64,000 bases of DNA, from the NCBI GenBank assembly GCA_015488775.1, contig WFNF01000140.1, positions 1 through 64,000 of the forward strand, in the 5' to 3' direction. The position numbers and the translations under genes are program-made. Below the pieces are notes generated by a model. That model worked only from the letters and a program-made list of their open reading frames with translations. It was not told the DNA's origin and did not search any database. Of this stretch, positions 38,399 through 47,525 are shown in pieces; the stretch's first letter is position 1; each line of letters opens with the position of its first letter. The stretch is from Helicobacteraceae bacterium (GTDB lineage: Bacteria; Campylobacterota; Campylobacteria; Campylobacterales; Sulfurimonadaceae).

Positions 38399-40336
38399 TT
38401 AGGAGTTTAAAAACTCCTCTTGTTTCTCCTCTATCTCTAAAAGCTCTTCCACTTTTTGCTCATAAACCTCTTCAACTTTTTCAAGTTCATTTGCTATAGA
38501 ACTTATACCTTTCTCTTCATAACAAGAAGGATCTGCCAGACATTTATTTATATCATCTATTTGCTTTTCAAGCTTATCTATCTCATCTGGTAATGTTTCA
38601 AGTAACTTTTGTTCTTTAAAAGATAATTTTTTGACCTGCTTTGTTTTTTGTACCTCAATAACTTTAGATGTAGATTCACTCTCCATCTCATCTAGCTCTT
38701 TTATTTCACGCTCAAACTCAAGGTATTCACTATATTGTTGGTAGGATTCTTCTATAGTTCCATCACCTTTAAATATAAAAAGTTTTTTAGCAATTTTATC
38801 TACAAAGTATCTGTCATGCGAAACCAACATAACTGCACCTGAAAAGTTTTGAAGTTTCTCCTCTAATATATTTATAGTTGGTATATCTAAGTCATTTGTT
38901 GGTTCATCTAAAATCATGATATCAACTTTTTTAGTAAAAAGTAGAGCTAAAGCAACTCTATTTTTTTCTCCACCACTTAAAACACCTATCTTTTTATCTA
39001 AAAACTCTCTAGGAAAAAGAAAGTTTTTTAAATAGCCATAGACATGCATATTATGATCTTCAACCATAACTCTATCTCCACCATTTGGGCAAAAGGTTTC
39101 AATTATATTTTTATCATCATCAAGTAGTTCTCTATGCTGATCAAAGTAACCTATAGTAAAATCACCAATCTTTATAACACCAGTAGTTGGTTTTATGCGT
39201 CCAAGTAAAGCTTTTAGTAGAGTTGATTTACCACTTCCGTTTGGACCAACTATAGCTATGACATCTTTTTGTAGTATTCTTGTTGTAAAGTTTTTAACTA
39301 AAAGTTTATTACCAAGTGTTATGCCTAAGTTTTCCATCTCAAAAAGCATCTTTTGTTTATTTATACTTTTATCTCTGTTGAAGTTTTTAACCTCTCTACT
39401 TAACTCAATTTTCATTTTTCTAATTTGAGCAGGGTTTGTTTTTGCATCCTCTCTTAAACTCATTAACCTAGCTTTTCTACCCTCATTTCTTTTAAGTCTT
39501 GCTCTTACTCCCCTTGAATACCATTCATTTTCACTTTTTACAACTTTTAAAAGATTATCATGCTGTTTTTGTAAAGTTCTTAAAAGTTCAGCTTTTTGAG
39601 TTAGATAAGATGAGTAACCACCACTAAATTCTCTAAGTTTTGTGTCCTCAACCTCTATTGTTTTTGTTGCGATTTTATCTATGAAATATCTATCATGAGA
39701 TATAAAAACCATAGTAAATTTTTCTTTTAAAATCAACTCTTCTAAAAATTCAACCATATAAACATCAAGGTGGTTTGTTGGTTCATCAAGAAGTAAAATG
39801 TCTGGTTTTTGTAGAAGTAAAGATGCTAGAGCAACACGCCTTTGCTCTCCACCACTTAGAAGAGTTATATTTTTATCTCTATACATCTCAAGTTGAAAAT
39901 GTTCTATAACTCTATTTATCTTATCATCTAAATTCCATGCATTATGGTGATCTAAAAAGTTCCCTAGTTTTGTATGTTCATCTAAGAGCCTAGCGTTCTC
40001 AAAGTCATCTGCAAGTTTTAAAGATAACTCATCATATTTAATTTTAGTTTGCTTAAGATTGTCCAAACCCTCTTCAACTGCTTGTTCAACTGTATGGGAC
40101 TCATCAAACACAGGTACTTGAGATAACATTTTTATCTCTAAATCTTGCCTTGTTATACGCTCACCATCATCAGTATCTAAAACACCATTAACAATTTTCA
40201 TCAGGGTAGATTTACCACTACCATTTTTTCCAACTATAACAATACGCTCACCCTCATCAACATGAAAGTTTACATCTTGTAAAATTTTTTGTGCTTCGTA
40301 ATTTTTACTTACTCCAAGTAGGTCAACTAGTGCCAT
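38399..40336 (-). CDS. uup: ABC-F family ATPase (Uup-like)
   Basis: About 645 residues from the ATG at 40336. Two ATPase modules: GKNGSGKST and LSGGEQRRVALASLLL with LLLDEPTNHLD, then GPNGSGKST and LSGGEKNRVALALLF with MILDEPTNDLD. No membrane domain. The linker between modules is of P-site tRNA-interacting type, and a C-terminal coiled coil of about 70 residues (from KLSFKEQKLLETLPDEI) is the mark of Uup, which binds DNA and helps ribosome function. The start forms TAATG with the upstream membrane gene, so the two are coupled. Confidence 0.85.
   Translation of the reverse strand: MALVDLLGVSKNYEAQKILQDVNFHVDEGERIVIVGKNGSGKSTLMKIVNGVLDTDDGERITRQDLEIKMLSQVPVFDESHTVEQAVEEGLDNLKQTKIKYDELSLKLADDFENARLLDEHTKLGNFLDHHNAWNLDDKINRVIEHFQLEMYRDKNITLLSGGEQRRVALASLLLQKPDILLLDEPTNHLDVYMVEFLEELILKEKFTMVFISHDRYFIDKIATKTIEVEDTKLREFSGGYSSYLTQKAELLRTLQKQHDNLLKVVKSENEWYSRGVRARLKRNEGRKARLMSLREDAKTNPAQIRKMKIELSREVKNFNRDKSINKQKMLFEMENLGITLGNKLLVKNFTTRILQKDVIAIVGPNGSGKSTLLKALLGRIKPTTGVIKIGDFTIGYFDQHRELLDDDKNIIETFCPNGGDRVMVEDHNMHVYGYLKNFLFPREFLDKKIGVLSGGEKNRVALALLFTKKVDIMILDEPTNDLDIPTINILEEKLQNFSGAVMLVSHDRYFVDKIAKKLFIFKGDGTIEESYQQYSEYLEFEREIKELDEMESESTSKVIEVQKTKQVKKLSFKEQKLLETLPDEIDKLEKQIDDINKCLADPSCYEEKGISSIANELEKVEEVYEQKVEELLEIEEKQEEFLNS
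38401..38418. terminator. Bidirectional terminator between convergent genes
   Basis: AGGAGTTT and AAACTCCT are separated by AA, a perfect 8-bp stem lying seven bases after the Dabb stop and inside the last codons of the convergent ABC-F gene. A T-rich stretch follows on the plus strand. Confidence 0.5.
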
Positions 40337-40635
40337 TAACAAACCCTTTCAAATGTAAACCAAGTAGCTATCTCTTGATCAGTATAATTTTTTTCTTGTA
40401 ACTTTGGTGGTATGACAGAGTTCCTAATATATGATTTTATAATCCCACCAACTACATAAAGTAGTAAAAGTGAAGCTATAGCTAAAAAATAATCACTCTT
40501 TAGCCATACAAGTAAAGTTATAAAATATATAGTATAGCTAAGTAGAAAACCAATAAATTTTGAAATTAATCTACATCTTTTACTAGGTAGGTGTGGTGTG
40601 TAAGTTATATCGTTTATATCTTCTTTAAAATTCAT
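40336..40635 (-). CDS. Small membrane protein upstream of the ABC-F gene
   Basis: 99 residues from the ATG at 40635 (a TTG at 40680 would add 15 residues of poor quality). Two adjacent hydrophobic segments lie at about residues 26-65, with basic flanks (SKRCRLISK before them). No family is recognised. The stop overlaps the ABC-F ATG. The start has no Shine-Dalgarno site but a TGCTATACT box six bases upstream, hinting at a leaderless message. Confidence 0.5.
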   Translation of the reverse strand: MNFKEDINDITYTPHLPSKRCRLISKFIGFLLSYTIYFITLLVWLKSDYFLAIASLLLLYVVGGIIKSYIRNSVIPPKLQEKNYTDQEIATWFTFERVC

Positions 40636-40641
40636 TTTGAA

Positions 40642-40650
40642 AGTATAGCA
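40642..40650 (-). promoter_or_regulatory. Extended -10 box directly before the small membrane gene
   Basis: On the minus strand TGCTATACT ends six bases before the ATG, the same spacing as at brnT. No -35 box is evident. Confidence 0.4.
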
Positions 40651-40728
40651 AAAAGATAATAATGTAGCATTTTGAGACAATTAACTGAATGGTAACTTAA
40701 AATAAAATGTTTGTAATAAAAATTGAGA

Positions 40729-40734
40729 TATAAT
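40729..40734 (+). promoter_or_regulatory. Probable -10 box of the first desaturase gene
   Basis: TATAAT in TTGAGATATAATC. Transcription would begin near 40741, placing the hairpin at 40747-40797 at the very 5' end of the mRNA. Confidence 0.45.
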
Positions 40735-40746
40735 CTTACTAACAAT

Positions 40747-40797
40747 GGGCATTTCAAAAATCACTTGTAAATTCTACTAGTGGTTTTAATTATGCCC
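40747..40797. repeat. 51-bp inverted-repeat element in the desaturase leader
   Basis: GGGCAT/ATGCCC outer arms and AAAATCACT/AGTGGTTTT inner arms (one wobble) fold into a long hairpin. The ends resemble the termini of the 268-bp element (GGGCAC..TCTAAAAACC), so it is likely a short member of that family. It ends nine bases before the AGGAG ribosome site of the desaturase. Confidence 0.55.
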
Positions 40798-40816
40798 TAA
40801 TATTTAGGAGTACAAT

Positions 40817-41809
40817 TTGTCAATAATAGTAGATGATGTTAAAGCTAAAAAAAATTTAGAAAAAAAACTTTTTTCTGAGTTCACTCAGGAGATGAGAGAT
40901 AAAGGTCTTTTAGATAAAACACCAATTAGAGGAGCTTTTGAAATTTTACTTGAGCTTACAGGATATGTTTTAGTATATATGTTTATGACACAAATATCAC
41001 CTATAGTTGTCGGTTTAGTTTTTGTACTTTTAATGGTTCGCTCTACTTACATAGTTCATGATCTTTTACATAAACAGTATTTTTCATACTCGTTTTCAAA
41101 AAAACTTGGGTTGATTTTTGGTAACTTAACCTTAGGACTTAGTGGAAAATGGTGGAATAAAGAGCATAATGTTATGCACCATACATACACAAACTCAGCA
41201 GAGCGAGATGGTGATGTTCAAGGTTTTGGAGGAGCATTTCTAGGTAAGCATGATTCTGTAAAATTACTACATAGATTTCAACATCTAGTTTTTTATGCAT
41301 TTTTGCCTTTAATCTATATAGGTTTTGTAATGCAAACATATAAGTTTGTATTTAAAAATAAAGAGTGGACAGAGTTATTGTTCTTAGTGTTACACTTAGC
41401 TTTCCCAATATCTTTTTTTATGATTTTACCAACAAGTGACGCTATTATAGTTACTTTAGTTATGTACATAGGTTATGGATTTGCTCTTTCTATGGTTACT
41501 ATAACAAATCATATAGGTTTGCCTATACTTTTTGGTGATGAGTATAAAAAGCACTCATGGTTAAGTCTTCAAACACAAGGAAGTAGAAATGTAAGAGGTG
41601 GCCTTTTTACTCACTATATTTATGGTGGTTTAAACACTCAAGTTGAACATCACATTTTTCCACATGCTTCAAGATTTAATCTACTTAAAGTTGCAAAACA
41701 CACAAAAGCCTTTTGTGAAAAACATGATCTTATCTACTATGAAACTTCTCCATGGCAAGCGTATAAAGAGATATATGTATATCTTAAAGATTTAAGATAT
41801 AAGGGATAG
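40817..41809 (+). CDS. Membrane fatty acid desaturase (paralog 1)
   Basis: 330 residues with TTG start and AGGAG six bases upstream. The three His boxes that hold the di-iron site are HDLLHKQYF, HNVMHHTYT and VEHHIFPHA. About four transmembrane helices flank them. Such acyl-lipid desaturases insert double bonds into membrane fatty acids using O2. Its closest relative in the window is 53380-54339. The leader carries a long hairpin. Confidence 0.8.
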   Translation: MSIIVDDVKAKKNLEKKLFSEFTQEMRDKGLLDKTPIRGAFEILLELTGYVLVYMFMTQISPIVVGLVFVLLMVRSTYIVHDLLHKQYFSYSFSKKLGLIFGNLTLGLSGKWWNKEHNVMHHTYTNSAERDGDVQGFGGAFLGKHDSVKLLHRFQHLVFYAFLPLIYIGFVMQTYKFVFKNKEWTELLFLVLHLAFPISFFMILPTSDAIIVTLVMYIGYGFALSMVTITNHIGLPILFGDEYKKHSWLSLQTQGSRNVRGGLFTHYIYGGLNTQVEHHIFPHASRFNLLKVAKHTKAFCEKHDLIYYETSPWQAYKEIYVYLKDLRYKG

Positions 41810-41832
41810 ATATCTATCTATCTTTATATCTT
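41794..41832. terminator. Bidirectional terminator between desaturase and WGR genes
   Basis: Outer arms AAGATATAA/TTATATCTT and the inner perfect palindrome GATAGATATCTATC form a long stem. It overlaps the desaturase stop and ends six bases before the convergent WGR gene. Confidence 0.55.
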
Positions 41833-41837
41833 TGTTA

Positions 41838-43616
41838 TCAATACCCCTCATTAACCCAAAAATCTAAATTTGTTTTATATACATCTTCATCAGGGTCTAA
41901 TTTTATAGCTTTTTTATAGTACTTCATAGCTTTTTTTATATCGTTGCCATTTTTTATAGCTAAAACTCCTAAGTAGTTGTTACACTCTGCTTTTTCACTT
42001 TCCCAATTCATATTTTTTAATGCAAACTCATACATCTTTTGAGCCTCTACATAAGCCTCTTTTTTAAAAAATATTTCTGCATTATCCATATAGATAAAAT
42101 CTTGCATATGAGTTTCTAAGTCTGCAAATTTTAAAAAATGTTCATATGCCAAATCAAACTTTTTAGCTTTTATATATAAATCTACAAGGGATTGATGGGT
42201 GTATTTTGATTTTGATTTTTTAGATACATCTTCTAGTATCTCTATAGCATTCATTTTATTTTTTTTGGCTATCTCTATAATGTATTTTTGAGAATACCCA
42301 CCATAACTTTCAGGACTAGCAATAATATCTTTTATATAGTACTCTAAAGCTTTTTGTGGTTCACCTAGTCTGTCATAACAATCTGCTACATCATCATAAA
42401 GTTTACAGTTTTGTTCACCCTCTAGTTCAATAACTTTAAATAGATATTTTAATACAAGTTTATCATCATCTCGTGAGTATCTTGATGCAAGTTCTTTTAG
42501 TGCATCTATATGATTTGGATTAAGTTCAATCACTTTGTTATATAGACTATCTATTTTGTCATGGTTATATTCGCTATTTTGACCTATTTCTATCTCTAGT
42601 TGTGCTTGATCAAAATATAGTTGTGCATTTGTTGGGTCTTTTTCTATTTTTTCAAGTAAAACTTTTTCCTCTTTTGCTAGTTTTTCAAGTTGCTCTCTTT
42701 TATAAATAGCTTCTTCAGAGTCCGGATCAGGATAAAATTTATATTGCCATTTATTAAAGGCTTTATTTACTTTTTTTTGAGCTTTTGCTATAAGTTTATC
42801 TACTTCATCACTATTTTCTATATCCCAAATTTTTACAGGTTTTATCCCTAACTCATCTTTCATCCACTCTCTAAATTTTATAAAATTTGGATTGTAGTCT
42901 TTAAACTCACTAGCAAAGTCTGCATACTCACTATCTTCATCATACTCTTCTATATAGTGGTAAAAGCCACCATCCATACACTCAGCACCAAAACTAAGCA
43001 TCTTAACAAAATCTTTTATATCTTGAGCAACTACATCTATAGACCCCTCACTACCAAAAGAGATAATAGGGGCTTTTTCTAAGTCAGTATTTCCTTTTTT
43101 TATCCAAAACGCTGCTATTCCACCTGTACCATCTGTTGTAGCAAATTGTAAAAGTGAGTCATTATACTCTTTAATCTCTTTTTCACTAAGTTCATCTTCA
43201 TCAAGATAGTTTACAAAAGCGTCCTCATCATGTCCTATATAAAAAGAGTGTGAAAATGTTTCAGCGCCGTTCTCATCTTCAAACTTAGCTAGTTTTTTTA
43301 ATGTTAATGGCACCTCGTAAGCACCAAAAGCTTTTTGAAGTGCTTCTATAGTTGGACAAGTTAACTCTTCTGTATTGCTAGCATATGAATTTTCATCATT
43401 TGTTGGTAATTCAGCTTCAAGATAGCCTTTTTTAAGTTTCTGTTTTATAAGTTTTTCAGCCTCATTTTTAGCTTTGTCTTCACTATCAAACTCTTTAATA
43501 CTGCTTTTTCCATCTGAACCAATTTTTCCGTAAACTACTTTAAAATGGTTTCCTTTTAGCTCAATTTTGTAAAACTTGTGTGACTTTTCATCATTAAATT
43601 CTAAGTATTTTGTCAT
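41838..43616 (-). CDS. WGR domain - SUKH-like - TPR protein
   Basis: 592 residues, soluble. The N-terminal WGR-like domain (1-75) reads KFYKIELKGNHFKVVYGKIGSDGKS, then a middle SUKH-like domain (about 85-290; FATTDGTGGIAAFW, PIISFGSEGS) and a C-terminal helical region of TPR repeats (about 305-590; NPNHIDALKELASRY, LGEPQKALEYY, AMKYYKKAIKLDPDE). WGR domains occur in PARP-like and MolR-type proteins and may bind nucleic acid. The SUKH-like part is homologous to the whole protein at 2618-3154. Function unknown; a scaffold or immunity-derived regulator is a guess. Confidence 0.65.
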   Translation of the reverse strand: MTKYLEFNDEKSHKFYKIELKGNHFKVVYGKIGSDGKSSIKEFDSEDKAKNEAEKLIKQKLKKGYLEAELPTNDENSYASNTEELTCPTIEALQKAFGAYEVPLTLKKLAKFEDENGAETFSHSFYIGHDEDAFVNYLDEDELSEKEIKEYNDSLLQFATTDGTGGIAAFWIKKGNTDLEKAPIISFGSEGSIDVVAQDIKDFVKMLSFGAECMDGGFYHYIEEYDEDSEYADFASEFKDYNPNFIKFREWMKDELGIKPVKIWDIENSDEVDKLIAKAQKKVNKAFNKWQYKFYPDPDSEEAIYKREQLEKLAKEEKVLLEKIEKDPTNAQLYFDQAQLEIEIGQNSEYNHDKIDSLYNKVIELNPNHIDALKELASRYSRDDDKLVLKYLFKVIELEGEQNCKLYDDVADCYDRLGEPQKALEYYIKDIIASPESYGGYSQKYIIEIAKKNKMNAIEILEDVSKKSKSKYTHQSLVDLYIKAKKFDLAYEHFLKFADLETHMQDFIYMDNAEIFFKKEAYVEAQKMYEFALKNMNWESEKAECNNYLGVLAIKNGNDIKKAMKYYKKAIKLDPDEDVYKTNLDFWVNEGY

Positions 43617-43662
43617 AATTCTCCAATGTTCTTATTAGTGAAATTATAGTATAATTTTTTTT

Positions 43663-44460
43663 ATGAAACTGAAACAATTAAGAAAAAAAATGTGTTATCT
43701 TTTCTCTTTAATATTTTTATTATCAGGATGTGAAGATGATAAACAAAATATTATAAGCATAAGTAATGATGAATATTCAAAATATCATGAACTTTATAAG
43801 TCAAACTATATGGTAAAAGTTGATGTTAATGATTTTGATATAGGTAACAATTATGTAATAAAAAAAGATAATTTGACATATACACTTAGAAGTGCAAATG
43901 AGTCAAGCCACACACAGTTTTCATCTCCTAAACGTGAAGAAGATATGGAGATACCATCTGCTACGTTAAGTGTTTATGATGAAAATTTAAAACAAGTTGT
44001 TTTTAGTAAAAAACTATTTGAGCATAATTGTGGATTGCTGTGGCTTGATATTTCACTATTTAAAAATAACTTTTATCTAAGTTATAAGGGCATTTGTGAT
44101 GATACATCATTAAAGATGAGTTCTACTAATGGGCTTGATGTTAATGAACTTCTTATTGACAAAAATGATGCTAGTAACTTAAATTTTATAGAAACACCAG
44201 AGACTTTATATTTAGCATATAATGCTGGGGTAAAAGTTACCCTTTTTTCTATTAGTGGTAAAAACAATCTAAAGCTTATTCGTATAAATGAAGATGGTAC
44301 TATACATAGATATAATCCCATAAAAGTAAAATATGGTATATATGCTCTAAGTGCTTTTATTTATGAAAAGTATCTGTATTTTTGGATGAGTGTACCTGCT
44401 AAAGATGATAAATCTTACGATAGTGCAGATTATAAAAAGATAAAACTTGAAGATATATAG
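43663..44460 (+). CDS. Predicted lipoprotein, unknown function
   Basis: 265 residues. Signal peptide with lipobox LLSGC at about residue 23. The mature chain has repeating beta-type segments (YTLRSANES, SATLSVYDENLKQVVFSK, FYLSYKGICDD, TLYLAYNAGVKVTLFSISG) like a small beta-propeller or sandwich. No family recognised. It lies 30 bases before the PagL-like gene and may be part of an envelope cluster with the Kdo transferases. Confidence 0.55.
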   Translation: MKLKQLRKKMCYLFSLIFLLSGCEDDKQNIISISNDEYSKYHELYKSNYMVKVDVNDFDIGNNYVIKKDNLTYTLRSANESSHTQFSSPKREEDMEIPSATLSVYDENLKQVVFSKKLFEHNCGLLWLDISLFKNNFYLSYKGICDDTSLKMSSTNGLDVNELLIDKNDASNLNFIETPETLYLAYNAGVKVTLFSISGKNNLKLIRINEDGTIHRYNPIKVKYGIYALSAFIYEKYLYFWMSVPAKDDKSYDSADYKKIKLEDI

Positions 44461-44490
44461 TATAATCACATAAATTGTTTAAGGTTGTCT

Positions 44491-45090
44491 ATGTTGAAGA
44501 TTTATAAATTTTTTCTTTTATTTTTAATGTTCTATAATCTTAGTGCTGATGATACTTTAAATATATATACTGCAAGAGAGGTTGATACTAACCTTTTAGA
44601 ACTACCTGGGATGATTTTAAGTGGTGATATAGATTTTGAAGACTCTTATCTTGAAGCACTTTCATATAACTATACACTAAAAAAATTTAAGTTTGAAAAT
44701 GGTTCAAGTGTGGTTTTTGGTTTAGAGGGGATGTTGGTAAAACATAGAGGTTTACAAAATAACTTTGAAACAAATCTTGTTTTGATGCTTCGCTATAGGG
44801 AACTGTTTTGGAAAAATGATTTTTTTAACATGGATATAGCCTTGGCAGATGGTTTATCTTACGCTTTAGATACGCCATCAAATGAAAAACCAGTTTATAG
44901 TGAGGATAACCCTAGTGGATACTACCCTTTACAAAACCTTATCATAATAGATAGTGAGTTTTATACACCATATTTAGATTTTATACATCTGTTTTTTAGA
45001 CTTCATCATAGAAGTGGTATTTATGGTATTGTAGCCCCACCAAAAGTTGGTTCAAACTATCTTGGTATTGGTTTAAAATATATTTTTTAG
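44491..45090 (+). CDS. PagL-like outer-membrane protein (possible lipid A deacylase)
   Basis: 199 residues from the ATG at 44491 (AAGG five bases before; a TTG at 44485 is less likely). A signal peptide to about LSA at residue 18 precedes a barrel-like mature part. Near the C-terminus LFFRLHHRSGIYG resembles the His-x-Ser catalytic site of PagL-type lipid A 3-O-deacylases, followed by SNYLGIGLKYIF with a terminal Phe. The catalytic Glu cannot be assigned with certainty. It comes before kpsC and kpsS-type genes, so an envelope role is likely. Confidence 0.5.
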   Translation: MLKIYKFFLLFLMFYNLSADDTLNIYTAREVDTNLLELPGMILSGDIDFEDSYLEALSYNYTLKKFKFENGSSVVFGLEGMLVKHRGLQNNFETNLVLMLRYRELFWKNDFFNMDIALADGLSYALDTPSNEKPVYSEDNPSGYYPLQNLIIIDSEFYTPYLDFIHLFFRLHHRSGIYGIVAPPKVGSNYLGIGLKYIF

Positions 45091-45097
45091 GATTAAA

Positions 45098-46183
45098 ATG
45101 GATAATCATCTTTTTTTTGGTTTCTCTTACTGGAAACATGAGTATATGTCGAAGTTTTTCTATGAGTTAGATAGTTTAGTTTTTATAAATCCTTGGTTTA
45201 AAAAAAATGTTTTTAAGTGTGCTGTAAAAAAAGGTTTAAATCCAAAAAGTTCTATATATATTTGGGGTAAAAAAGATTTTAAAGAGATTGAGGAGTATGC
45301 CAAGTTTCACAATATAAATATAATTAGAGTTGAAGATGGTTTTATCCGTTCAGTTTCTTTAGGCTCAGACCTTACAACTCCATTTTCTCAAGTAGTAGAT
45401 AAAAGTGGAATATATTTTGATCCAAATACACCAAGTGATTTAGAAAATATTTTAAACACTTATAAGTTTAATCAAGAGTTACTTAATCGAGCTAAAAAAG
45501 TAAAAGAACATTTAATAGACTCTAAGATATCAAAATACAATATTTTTGAAAATGTAGATTTAGCTCTACCAAAAGATAAAAAGATAGTTCTAGTTCCAGG
45601 ACAGGTTGAAGATGATGCTTCTATAAAATTTGGTGCAAATGGGATGTCTAACTTAGAGTTACTAAAAAAAGCTAGAGAAAATGTAAAAGATGGTTTTATA
45701 GTTTTTAAGCCACACCCTGATGTTTTAGTAGGAAATAGAGTAGGGCTGGTGGATGAAAAAGATGCATTAAAGTATTGCGATAAGATAGTTACTAATGTTG
45801 GTTTAGACTCTATATTAGCTGTTTGTGAAGAGGTTCATACTATGACATCTTTAGTTGGATTTGAAGCTTTGATGTATGGTAAAAAAGTTTTTACTTATGG
45901 CTTACCATTTTACGCATCTTGGGGTTTAACATCTGATCAGAATAGTTTAGCTAGAAGAGATAGAATTTTAAGTGTAGATGAACTTGTAGCAGCAACTTTA
46001 ATACTTTACCCAAGATATTATAACCCCTATAAAGATAAGATTTGTGAGATAGAGGATATTTTAGACTTAATAGAATCTCAAAGAGAGTTATATAAAAGTA
46101 CAATATTCAAATATAAAAACAAAATCAGAAACTATATATCTAGAAAAATACAGCTTTTTTTGAGGATATTGATGTTAAAATAG
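45098..46183 (+). CDS. kpsC: KpsC-like beta-Kdo glycosyltransferase, single-domain form
   Basis: 361 residues against about 650-700 for classic two-domain KpsC. Signatures are RVEDGFIRSVSLGSDLTTPFS, VPGQVEDDASIKFGA, FKPHPDV and TSLVGFEALMYGKKVFTYGLPFYASWGLT. KpsC and KpsS build the poly-Kdo linker on a lysophosphatidylglycerol anchor for capsule export. Only one of the two KpsC glycosyltransferase units is present. It begins seven bases after the PagL-like gene and is followed by the KpsS-type gene. Confidence 0.75.
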   Translation: MDNHLFFGFSYWKHEYMSKFFYELDSLVFINPWFKKNVFKCAVKKGLNPKSSIYIWGKKDFKEIEEYAKFHNINIIRVEDGFIRSVSLGSDLTTPFSQVVDKSGIYFDPNTPSDLENILNTYKFNQELLNRAKKVKEHLIDSKISKYNIFENVDLALPKDKKIVLVPGQVEDDASIKFGANGMSNLELLKKARENVKDGFIVFKPHPDVLVGNRVGLVDEKDALKYCDKIVTNVGLDSILAVCEEVHTMTSLVGFEALMYGKKVFTYGLPFYASWGLTSDQNSLARRDRILSVDELVAATLILYPRYYNPYKDKICEIEDILDLIESQRELYKSTIFKYKNKIRNYISRKIQLFLRILMLK

Positions 46184-46211
46184 AGTTAGTGATAATGAAA
46201 TTAGGTAAAAT

Positions 46212-47432
46212 TTGAATAAAATTAAAAGCGTTAAAAATAAAAACATACTTCTTTTACAAGGTCCAATGGGGACTTTTTTTAAGCGTCTTGATGTGGCATT
46301 TAGAGAAAATGGAGCTAAAACTTTTCGTATTGGATTAAATGCGGCAGATGCTTTTTTTTCACATAAAGATAATTATACACCATACAAAGGTACTCCTCAA
46401 GATTGGATAAAGTTTGTCTGTGATTTTTATAAAAAAAATAATATTAATCAAATATATATATTTGGTGATTGTAGATTTTATCAATCTATTGCTATCCAAG
46501 AGGCAAAAAAAATAGGTATTGAAGTATATGTTTTTGAAGAGGGTTATATAAGACCAGATTTTATAACTATGCAAAAAGATGGGGTAAATGCTTTTGGTGG
46601 TTTAAGTGATGATCCTGATTTTTATAAAAAACTTGAATTAAAAGAGATTAACAATCCTCATAGTGTAAATAAAAACACTTTTATAGAACATATTGACTCT
46701 GGTTTATATTATTTTATAGCAAATCTATTTTCATCTTATTATCCAAGTTATGTACATCATAAAGAGTTCTCTACTTTAAAAGAGGCTTTTTATGCTATTA
46801 GAAACTTATTAAGAAAGTATGTATATAGGTACTTTGAACGTGGATTTGAGAAAAAAATACAACTATCTCTAAATAAACAGTATTATTTTATCCCACTTCA
46901 AACTCATACAGATTTTCAAATTTTGGAGCACTCTAAGTATGCAAATATAGAAGAGTTTTTAGATGAAGTGATTAGATCATTTGCTAAGTTCGCACCAAAA
47001 GATAAAAAGTTACTTTTTAAACACCATCCTGTAGATCGTGGTCGTCCAAGATTTAGAAGTAAAATAATGGCTTTAGCTTCAAAATACTCAATTGAACATA
47101 GGATGATAATAGTTTATGATGTACATCTTCCAACAATTTTGAAACATTCTATATCAACTATAACTATAAACTCAACTGTAGGTTTATCATCTGTGTATCA
47201 TCAAATACCAACTAAGGTGATGGGTAGAGCAGTTTATGATATAGATGGTTTAACTGCTCAATGCTCTTTAGATGAGTTTTGGGATTACAATAAAGTTCCA
47301 GACACTGTCTTATATAAAAAATTTAGATATTTTATTGTTGAAAATACACAATTAAATGGAAGCTTTTATGGTTTGTTTCCAAAAGTTTTGTGTTTTAATA
47401 ATGATGATTTATCTAAAAAACTAAGTATCTAG
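46212..47432 (+). CDS. kpsS: KpsS-like Kdo transferase for capsule linker
   Basis: 406 residues from a TTG start (no strong ribosome site). LLLQGPMGTFFKRLDVAFRENG, FEEGYIRPDFITM, IPLQTHTDFQILEHS and KHHPVDRGRPRF are the KpsS signatures. KpsS adds the first Kdo to the lipid anchor of group 2 capsules. Together with the single-domain KpsC it suggests a capsule or capsule-like polysaccharide; the ABC exporter and sugar genes are not in the window. Confidence 0.75.
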   Translation: MNKIKSVKNKNILLLQGPMGTFFKRLDVAFRENGAKTFRIGLNAADAFFSHKDNYTPYKGTPQDWIKFVCDFYKKNNINQIYIFGDCRFYQSIAIQEAKKIGIEVYVFEEGYIRPDFITMQKDGVNAFGGLSDDPDFYKKLELKEINNPHSVNKNTFIEHIDSGLYYFIANLFSSYYPSYVHHKEFSTLKEAFYAIRNLLRKYVYRYFERGFEKKIQLSLNKQYYFIPLQTHTDFQILEHSKYANIEEFLDEVIRSFAKFAPKDKKLLFKHHPVDRGRPRFRSKIMALASKYSIEHRMIIVYDVHLPTILKHSISTITINSTVGLSSVYHQIPTKVMGRAVYDIDGLTAQCSLDEFWDYNKVPDTVLYKKFRYFIVENTQLNGSFYGLFPKVLCFNNDDLSKKLSI

Positions 47433-47449
47433 CTTAGTGCTTAGTTTTT
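47416..47449 (+). terminator. Intrinsic terminator after kpsS
   Basis: AAAAACTAAG and CTTAGTTTTT pair perfectly (10 bp) around a 14-base loop that contains the kpsS stop codon; the right arm ends in a T run. Confidence 0.55.
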
Positions 47450-47525
47450 ATAAACATCTAAACTCTTTTAACTATAATCACATATATAAATTACCATTTT
47501 AAAATTACTATTTTAAGGCTTAAAA

